A DNA stretch of 64,000 bases from assembly GCF_030316825.1 (NCBI RefSeq), contig NZ_JASZYU010000005.1, positions 182,001-246,000 of the forward strand, written 5' to 3'. Below are positions 8,386 through 15,500 of this stretch, one piece after another. The first letter of the stretch is position 1. The number at the start of each line of letters is the position of its first letter. The translations under genes were made by a program, and so were the position numbers. The DNA comes from Variovorax fucosicus. Lineage in GTDB: Bacteria > Pseudomonadota > Gammaproteobacteria > Burkholderiales > Burkholderiaceae_C. The notes below the pieces were generated by a model. The model ran no database searches, was not told the origin of the DNA, and saw only the letters and a list, made by a program, of their open reading frames with translations.

Positions 8386-9023
8386 AGCACGTCACTTTCT
8401 ATCTGGATTTCATCTCGCCCTACGCGTACCTCGCGTTCGAGCGGCTGCCCGAAGCGCTCGAGGGCCTGAGCTACAGCGTGGCCTACAAGCCGTTGTTGCT
8501 GGGTGCGGTGCTCAAGCACCATGGCCAGCTCGGCCCGGCCGAGATCCCGTCCAAGCGCGAATGGACGTACCGGCAGGTGCTGTGGCTCGGCCATGTGCAC
8601 GGCATCCCGATCGAGATGCCGGCGTCGCACCCCTACAACCCGCTCGCGCACCTGCGGCTGTCGCTCGCGACCTCGCTCGATGGCACGGTCAGCCGCCATG
8701 TGGCCGAGACCATCTTTCGCGATGTCTGGCGTGGCGGTGGCGAGGCCGCCGATGCCGGCCGGCTGGCGGCGCTCGAGGCCCGGCTCACCTTGCAGCGCGA
8801 GCCCGGGAGCGATGCGGTCAGGGCGCAGCTCAAGGCCAACACCGACGAGGCGATCGCGCGCGGCGTGTTCGGCGTGCCGGCCTTTGCCGTCGACGATCGC
8901 CAGATCTGGGGTTTCGACGGGCTTGCGATGCTGCGCGCAGCGCTCATGGGCGACGCCTGGTTCGATGGCCCGCAGTGGCGCGCCGCGGCAGAGCGACCTT
9001 CGTTGCTGCGCAGCAATCGCTGA
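8382..9023 (+). CDS. 2-hydroxychromene-2-carboxylate isomerase-like, DsbA fold
   Basis: A 213-residue member of the DsbA-fold/kappa-GST-like isomerase family. It opens with FYLDFISPYAYLAFERLP, where the SPY segment supplies the glutathione-contacting Ser of this family, and has the cis-Pro loop GVFGVPAFAVDD near residue 165 and IWGFDGLAML at the end. In naphthalene degraders this enzyme is NahD. No other aromatic degradation genes are visible here, so a general glutathione-dependent isomerase is the safer call. It is the last gene of the overlapping series starting at liuC; a 153-bp gap follows. Confidence 0.82.
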   Translation: MKHVTFYLDFISPYAYLAFERLPEALEGLSYSVAYKPLLLGAVLKHHGQLGPAEIPSKREWTYRQVLWLGHVHGIPIEMPASHPYNPLAHLRLSLATSLDGTVSRHVAETIFRDVWRGGGEAADAGRLAALEARLTLQREPGSDAVRAQLKANTDEAIARGVFGVPAFAVDDRQIWGFDGLAMLRAALMGDAWFDGPQWRAAAERPSLLRSNR

Positions 9024-9176
9024 GTTTCCTGCATCCTGAAATCGCCGGAGGGGGTTTCACCCTAGTTTGTAAGCGCCTGTCAGTTTGGCGAAAGTCTCGG
9101 GTCAGTCGTCGCTCCAAGAATGCGGGGCGGTCTCGCGGTGAGGCCGGCATCCCGCATTTCCACAGGAGACGACGCA

Positions 9177-10871
9177 ATGGCAGCCACACTGGATTCCAAG
9201 GGGGTTCCGCATCCGGCGCCCCGACCGATGTCAAGGGAGGAAAAGAAGGTCATCTTCGCTTCCTCGCTGGGCACTGTGTTCGAGTGGTACGACTTCTACC
9301 TCTACGGTTCGCTGGCACCCATCATCGCCAAGCAGTTCTTCAGCGGACTGGATGCAGGCGCGGCCTTCATCTTCGCCCTGCTGGCGTTTGCGGCCGGCTT
9401 CCTGGTGCGCCCGTTCGGCGCCATCGTGTTCGGCCGCCTGGGCGACATGATCGGCCGCAAGTACACCTTCCTGGTCACGATCCTGATCATGGGCTTGTCG
9501 ACCTTCATCGTCGGCCTCTTGCCCAGCTACGCGACCATCGGCGTCGCGGCGCCGGTGATCCTGATCGCGCTGCGCATGCTGCAGGGCCTGGCACTCGGCG
9601 GCGAGTACGGCGGTGCAGCCACCTACGTGGCCGAGCATTCGCCGCATGGCAAGCGCGGGGCCTACACCTCGTGGATCCAGACCACCGCCACGCTCGGGCT
9701 GTTCCTGAGCCTGCTGGTGATCCTGGGCGTGCGGATCGGGCTCGGCGAAGTGGCCTTTGCCGACTGGGCATGGCGCATTCCGTTCCTCGTCTCGATCGCG
9801 CTGCTCGGCATCTCGGTCTGGATCCGGTTGAGCCTGAGCGAATCGCCTGCGTTCCAGAGAATGAAGGCCGAAGGCAAGACCTCGAAGGCCCCGCTGTCGG
9901 AATCGTTCGGCCAGTGGAAGAACCTCAAGATCGTCATCCTCGCGCTGGTGGGCCTGACCGCCGGCCAGGCCGTGGTCTGGTACTCGGGCCAGTTCTATGC
10001 GTTGTTCTTCCTGACGCAACAGCTCAAGGTCGACAACACCACGGCCAACCTGATGATCGCGGCCTCGCTGCTGATCGGCACGCCGTTCTTCGTCGTATTC
10101 GGCACGCTGTCCGACAAGATCGGCCGCAAGCCGATCATCATGGCCGGCTGCCTGCTGGCGGTGGTGACGTACTTCCCGGTGTTCAAGATGCTGGCCGAGG
10201 CGGCCAACCCGGATCTGATGAAGGCGCAGGCCACGGCCGCGGTGACCGTGACCTCGGACCCGGCGAGCTGCTCGTTCCAGGGCAACCCGGTGGCGCGTGA
10301 AATCGACTTCCGCAGCTCCTGCGATATCGCGAAACGCTACCTGTCGCAGAACTCGGTGAGCTACGAGAACATCGCGGGTGCGCCGGGCTCCAAGGCGATC
10401 GTCAAGATCGGCGACAAGACCGTCGAAGCGCCGATCGGCACCGTGGTGAACTCCAAGTTCGACGAAGCCTCGGTCAAGGAAATCGCCGCCTTCAAGAAGG
10501 TGGTTGGTGACGACCTCAAGGTTGCCGGCTACCCCTCCAAGGCCGATCCGGCCAAGATGAACAAGGGGATGATGGTCGCGCTGCTGTTCTGGCTGGTGCT
10601 GTTGGTGACGATGGTCTACGGCCCGATCGCTGCGATGCTGGTCGAGCTGTTCCCGACACGCATCCGCTACACCTCGATGAGCCTGCCGTACCACATCGGC
10701 AACGGCTGGTTCGGCGGGTTGCTGCCACCCATCTCGTTCGCCATCGTGGCCAGCACCGGCAACATGTTCAACGGCCTCTGGTACCCGATCATCATCGCGG
10801 CCATGACGCTGGTGGTCGGCACGCTGTTCGTGCGCGAGACCAAGGACGTCGACATCTACGCGAATGACTAA
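9177..10871 (+). CDS. MFS transporter, metabolite:H+ symporter (MHS) family, with periplasmic insert
   Basis: A 564-residue transporter; MHS members are usually about 430-550. TM1 begins in SSLGTVFEWYDFYLYGSLAP, the typical MHS opening, and the loop-2/3 signature GRLGDMIGRKY and the second-half copy DKIGRKP are present. Between TM9 and TM10 (about residues 345-460) lies a hydrophilic insert with two Cys (PASCSF and SSCDI). By topology it should be periplasmic and might be disulphide bonded. Start ATG follows the Shine-Dalgarno CAGGAGAC eight bases upstream. Substrate unknown; relatives carry proline/betaine, alpha-ketoglutarate or dicarboxylates. A good terminator follows. Confidence 0.87.
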   Translation: MAATLDSKGVPHPAPRPMSREEKKVIFASSLGTVFEWYDFYLYGSLAPIIAKQFFSGLDAGAAFIFALLAFAAGFLVRPFGAIVFGRLGDMIGRKYTFLVTILIMGLSTFIVGLLPSYATIGVAAPVILIALRMLQGLALGGEYGGAATYVAEHSPHGKRGAYTSWIQTTATLGLFLSLLVILGVRIGLGEVAFADWAWRIPFLVSIALLGISVWIRLSLSESPAFQRMKAEGKTSKAPLSESFGQWKNLKIVILALVGLTAGQAVVWYSGQFYALFFLTQQLKVDNTTANLMIAASLLIGTPFFVVFGTLSDKIGRKPIIMAGCLLAVVTYFPVFKMLAEAANPDLMKAQATAAVTVTSDPASCSFQGNPVAREIDFRSSCDIAKRYLSQNSVSYENIAGAPGSKAIVKIGDKTVEAPIGTVVNSKFDEASVKEIAAFKKVVGDDLKVAGYPSKADPAKMNKGMMVALLFWLVLLVTMVYGPIAAMLVELFPTRIRYTSMSLPYHIGNGWFGGLLPPISFAIVASTGNMFNGLWYPIIIAAMTLVVGTLFVRETKDVDIYAND

Positions 10872-10880
10872 CTGACCCTT

Positions 10881-10933
10881 CCCCCTCACAGGGGGCAACA
10901 CCCGCGGGCCGGCAAAGCCGGTTCCGCGGTGTT
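10881..10933. repeat. Imperfect palindromes downstream of the MHS gene (REP-like)
   Basis: Two adjacent inverted repeats lie in the 3' flank. CCCCCTCACAGGGGG spans about 10881-10895. A long imperfect palindrome has arms 10897-10913 and 10917-10933 around an AAA loop (inner CCGGC/GCCGG, outer AACACC.GCGG/CCGCGGTGTT). The style resembles the GC-rich repeat found in uvrA and beside prfC, but it is not the same sequence. Probably a REP/BIME-like extragenic element. No gene is present. Confidence 0.55.
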
Positions 10934-10973
10934 CTGGCGAAGCCCTCGCGCTTCACCTGACTGTTGAACAAAG

Positions 10974-11007
10974 AGGCTTCATGCCACCTGCATGAGGCCT
11001 TTTTCTT
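10974..11007 (+). terminator. Rho-independent terminator
   Basis: An 11-bp stem (10974-10984 with 10990-11000, one G-U pair) closes a five-base loop CACCT and is followed by TTTTCTT. It ends the MHS transporter transcript immediately before the small gene at 11031. Confidence 0.85.
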
Positions 11008-11030
11008 GAACCATCCAGGAGATAAGACCC

Positions 11031-11186
11031 ATGTGGAAACTCGTCGTCGGCTTCGTCATCTTTGCCGCCATCGCACTGTTCGTCATCAGCAAGGGCGGCG
11101 ACAAGATCGACATGTCGGGCGAAAAGCACGGCACCGAGGCAACGCACGCGCCCGAGCCTGCGCCGGCCCCCAGCGCGCCCAAGTAG
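11031..11186 (+). CDS. Small single-pass membrane protein (51 aa), unknown
   Basis: A 51-residue reading frame, with a Shine-Dalgarno CAGGAGAT about ten bases before the ATG. It encodes MWKLVVGFVIFAAIALFVIS as an N-terminal membrane segment, then GGDKIDMSGEKHG and a Pro/Ala-rich tail (PEPAPAPSAPK). It lies between a terminator and the convergent LivJ-like gene, so it has its own transcript or relies on readthrough. Good ribosome site, clean membrane helix and independent placement support a real gene. No function recognised. Confidence 0.6.
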   Translation: MWKLVVGFVIFAAIALFVISKGGDKIDMSGEKHGTEATHAPEPAPAPSAPK

Positions 11187-11217
11187 CTGGCAGATAGGTG
11201 GCGCCGCAGCGCCCGGC

Positions 11218-12330
11218 TCAGCGCTTGAAGCGGCCGTCGCTGATGATCGCCAGGTCGGCGAAATCGATGCCGGAGTGATCCTGCGGCGAGTAGCTGATTT
11301 CCATGCCGCCGCCGAGATCGAAGCCCCGAATGCCTTCCAGCGCCGCGAGAACCTTGGCGCGCGTGGGCTTCGGGCCGGCGCGGCGCAGGGCCTCGACCAG
11401 CACCTTGCCGGCGGCGAAGCCTTCCAGCGTGGCGGGTGACAGTTCGGTCTGCCCCTTGGCCTGCGCCAGCACGGTCGCCTCCTTGACCAGCGGTTGGGCC
11501 GTGGCCCGCTCCGAGGGGAACACCTGCGTCACGATCACGCCGCGGCTCGCCTCGCCGAGCTGCTTGATGAAGCCGGTCGAGGCGTTGTTCGACAGCGTGA
11601 CGACCTGCGCCGCCGAGCCGGCGGCGCGCAATGCCTTGATGCCGTCGACCACCGCGCTGCCCGAACCGATCCACAGCACGGCCTGCGGGTTGGCCTTGGT
11701 GAGGGCCCCCACGATGGCGGCGTAGTCGGGCTTGTCGCGATCCGCGGGCACCACGACCACCGGCTCCTTCTTGGCCTTGGTGAAGCCGGTGGTGGCGCCA
11801 TCGAGGCCGTCCTTGCCGAACGAATCGGAGGCGTGCACCACGGCGATCCGTTCGATGCCGACGGTGTGCAGGTGCGTCACAGCCTTTTCCGCTTCGCGCT
11901 GGTAGGTGGAGCGCACGTTGAACACATGCTTTTGCACCGGCTTGTGCAGCACCATGGCGCCGGTGGACGGCCCGATCAGCGCCACGCCGTATTTGTCGAG
12001 CCAGGGGATGATGGCCTGCGTGTGCGGTGTGCCGCGGCTCAGGAAGAGTGCGACGACCTTCTTTTCCTCGATCAGCACGCGGGCGTTTTCACCGGCACGC
12101 TTGACGTCGAAACCGTCGTCCAGGCGCACGATCTCGATCTGCTCCCCGTGGATGCCGCCCTGGGCATTGGCATGGTCGATCGCCAGCTGCGCGCCGGTGA
12201 TGGTTTCCTGCATGTTGGCCGCCACCGCGCCGGTGATGGCGGCGGTCTGGCCGATCAGGATCTGGGCGGCAGCGCTGACGGCGCCGAGCCCCAGTAATCC
12301 GGCCGCGCAGAGAACGCGCATTTTCTTCAT
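11218..12330 (-). CDS. ABC transporter substrate-binding protein, branched-chain amino acid (LivJ) type
   Basis: A 370-residue periplasmic binding protein of the type-1 fold (Peripla_BP_6). Signal peptide MKKMRVLCAAGLLGLGAVSAAAQ, followed by ILIGQTAAITGAVAANMQ and NAQGGIHGEQIEIVRLDD, the usual opening of LivJ-like receptors. RBS AAAGG precedes the ATG. No ABC permease or ATPase lies nearby, so it is an orphan receptor, which is common in this family of bacteria. Ligand unknown; amide, amino-acid or aromatic ligands are all possible. Confidence 0.88.
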   Translation of the reverse strand: MKKMRVLCAAGLLGLGAVSAAAQILIGQTAAITGAVAANMQETITGAQLAIDHANAQGGIHGEQIEIVRLDDGFDVKRAGENARVLIEEKKVVALFLSRGTPHTQAIIPWLDKYGVALIGPSTGAMVLHKPVQKHVFNVRSTYQREAEKAVTHLHTVGIERIAVVHASDSFGKDGLDGATTGFTKAKKEPVVVVPADRDKPDYAAIVGALTKANPQAVLWIGSGSAVVDGIKALRAAGSAAQVVTLSNNASTGFIKQLGEASRGVIVTQVFPSERATAQPLVKEATVLAQAKGQTELSPATLEGFAAGKVLVEALRRAGPKPTRAKVLAALEGIRGFDLGGGMEISYSPQDHSGIDFADLAIISDGRFKR

Positions 12331-12452
12331 TGGGAAACCTTTGGGAAGAGAAATTCGGGGGGCGACAGACTAGATCGTCGCAAGTGTGAGTATTTGTTAC
12401 CGAGTCGCGCTTTCAGCCCATCCGGGGAAACCCCTGCCCGCCGACCCAGCAT

Positions 12453-12477
12453 GTGACGCATCGCACGAATGCGTCAC
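12453..12477. promoter_or_regulatory. Perfect inverted repeat upstream of uvrA, possible operator
   Basis: The arms GTGACGCAT (12453-12461) and ATGCGTCAC (12469-12477) are perfect complements separated by seven bases. They lie between the divergent livJ-like gene and uvrA, just ahead of a TAGAAT hexamer (12488-12493). This could be a dimeric regulator site. It is not the CTGT-N8-ACAG form of a LexA box. Confidence 0.4.
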
Positions 12478-12518
12478 CCGCTCTTCCTAGAATGTCTGCC
12501 CCACCCCCCAAGGCACTC

Positions 12519-15500
12519 ATGACACAGGGCTCCATCCGGATCCGCGGCGCGCGCCAGCACAACCTCCAGAACCTCGACCTCGACATCCGTACCGGTGAGC
12601 TCACGGTGGTCACGGGCCCCAGTGGCTCGGGCAAGTCGAGCCTGGTGTTCGACACCCTCTATGCCGAAGGGCAACGCCGCTACGTCGAGACCTTCTCGGC
12701 CTATGCGCGCCAGTTTCTCGACCGCATGGACAAGCCGGCGGTCGACAAGGTCGAGGGCGTGCCGCCCGCCATCGCGATCGACCAGACCAACCCGGTGCGC
12801 TCCTCGCGCTCCACGGTCGGCACCATGACCGAGCTGAACGACCATCTGAAGTTGTTGTTTGCGCGCGCGGCCCAGCTGTTCGACCGCAAGACCGCGCTGC
12901 CGGTGCGGCACGATTCCCCCGATTCGATCTACGCGGCACTGGTCGAGCGGGCCGCCGCAGCCGGCGACCCGCGCGTGGTGCTGACCTTTCCGGTGGAACT
13001 GCCGGCCGCGACCACGGCCGACGAGGTGACCCAGTGGCTCTCGGCCAGCGGCTTCACGCGGGTGCAGGCCGAGCGCGAGGTCGCCACGCCGACCGGGCCG
13101 CGCAAGGTGCTGGATGTGGTGGCCGACCGTTTCCGCATCGCGGGCGCCGAGCGCGTCCGGGTGCTGGAGGCGATTGAAACGGCGCTCAAGCGCGGCGCCG
13201 GGCGCCTCACGGTCTACGCGCTGGGCGCGGAAGAGGGCGCCCGCCCCGCCGCCGGGCCGCCCCAAGGCGGGGCAGCCCCCTCGGGGAGCGTGGGGGCCAC
13301 ATCCGGCGAGATCTGGAAGTTCTCCACCGGCCTGCACTGCCCGGAAAGCGACATCCGCTACGGCGATCCGATTCCGTCGATGTTCTCGTTCAATTCGGCC
13401 GTCGGCGCCTGCGAAACCTGCCGCGGCTTCGGCCGCGTGATCGGGGTCGACCTGGGCCTCGTGATTCCCAACGACAAGCTCACCCTGCGCGCCGGCGCCA
13501 TCAAGACCATCCAGACGCCCGCCTGGAAAGAAGCGCAGGACGACCTGATGCGCCATGCCGAGGCGGCCGGCATTCCGCGCGACACGCCCTGGGCCAAGCT
13601 CACGGCCGAGCAGAAGCACTGGGTCATCGAAGGCTCGCCCCACTGGAAAGGCAAGTGGAATCAGCAGTGGTATGGCGTGCGGCGCTTCTTCGGCTATCTG
13701 GAGAGCAAGGCCTACAAGATGCACATCCGCGTGCTCTTGTCCAAATACCGCAGCTACACGCCCTGCCCGACCTGCGCTGGTGCCCGGCTCAAGGTCGAAA
13801 GCCTGCTGTGGCGCATCGGCAGCAAGGAAGACGCCGACGCGGTGCTGCCGCCGGAAAAGCGCTACATGCCCGTCGGCGTCGACTGGACGCGTGCGCAGCT
13901 CGAGGCGCTGCCGGGCCTGTGCCTGCACGACCTGATGGTGCTGCCGATCGAGCGGCTGCGGCGTTTCTTCGACGGCATCGAAAGCCATGGCAACAGCTCG
14001 ACCGCGAACGAAGGCGACGTGCAGGCGCTCAAGCTGCTGTTCGAGGAAATCACGACGCGACTGCGCTACCTGCACGACGTGGGCATCGGCTACCTCACGC
14101 TGGACCGGCAGAGCCGCACGCTGAGCGGCGGCGAGGTGCAGCGCATCAACCTCACGACGGCGCTCGGCACCTCGCTGGTCAACACCCTGTTCGTGCTCGA
14201 CGAGCCCAGCATCGGCCTGCATCCGCGCGACATGAGCCGCATCACCGAGGCGATGCTGCGCCTGCGCGATGCCGGCAACACGCTGGTGGTGGTCGAGCAC
14301 GATCCGGCCGTGATGCTGGCGGCCGACCGCGTGATCGACATGGGCCCCGGCCCCGGCATTCGCGGCGGCCAGATCGTGTTCGACGGCAGCGTCGATGCGC
14401 TGCGCAATGCCGATACGCTCACCGGCGCCTACCTGGGCGGTCGCAAGCAGATCGGCATGGGCTTCAAGCGCCTCGTGAGCGAGAACACGCACCGGCTCAT
14501 CCTGGAGGGCGCGCGCGAGCACAACCTGCAGAACGTGACGGTCGAGATCCCCCTGCAGCGGCTGGTGGTCATCACCGGCGTCAGCGGTTCCGGCAAGTCG
14601 ACGCTGATCCAGGACGTGCTGGCACCGGCGTTGATGCGCCACTTCGGCAAGGCAACCGAGACACCGGGCGCGCACGACCGGTTGCTCGGTGCCGATCACC
14701 TGAGCGACGTGGTGTTCGTCGACCAGTCGCCGATCGGCAAGACTGCGCGCTCGAATCCCGCGAGCTATGTCGGCGCCTGGGACGCGGTGCGCGAGATCTT
14801 CGCGACCGCGCCGCTGTCGCGCCAGCGCGGCTACACCGCGAGCAAGTTCAGCTTCAACAGTGGCGATGGCCGCTGCGCCACCTGCGGCGGCTCGGGCTTC
14901 GAGCATGTGGAAATGCAGTTCCTGAGCGACGTGTACCTGCGGTGTCCGGACTGCGACGGCAAGCGCTACCGGCCGGAGATTCTGGAAGTGGCCATTGAGC
15001 GTGCGGGCCGCCCGCTCAATGTGGCGGACGTGCTCGACCTCACGGTGGCCGAGGCCGCCGTGTTGTTCGCGGCCGACCGCGACGTGCTGCGCGTGCTGCA
15101 GCCGATCGTCGATGTCGGGCTCGACTACGTGAAGCTCGGCCAGCCGGTGCCGACGCTGTCGGGCGGCGAGGCGCAGCGCCTGAAGCTCGCGGGCTTCCTG
15201 GCGGAGGCCGCGAAGAACGGCAGCGCCAGCAAGCAGTCGCTGGCGCGCAAGGGCACGCTGTTCCTGTTCGACGAACCGACCACGGGCCTGCATTTCGACG
15301 ACATCGCGCGCCTGATGCGAGCGCTGCGCAAGCTGCTCGACGCCGGCCATTCGCTGGTGGTGATCGAGCACAACCTCGACGTGATCCGCGCAAGCGACTG
15401 GCTGATCGACCTCGGGCCCGAAGGCGGCGAGGGCGGTGGCCAGGTGGTGGCCGAAGGCACGCCGGAGCATGTGCGCGAGCTGGAGGGCTCCTTCACCGGC

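Noticed and set aside
12453..12518. Earlier starts for uvrA at GTG 12453 and ATG 12492
   Set aside because: The GTG is inside an inverted repeat and the ATG overlaps a possible -10 box; neither has a Shine-Dalgarno, and family similarity begins after 12519.
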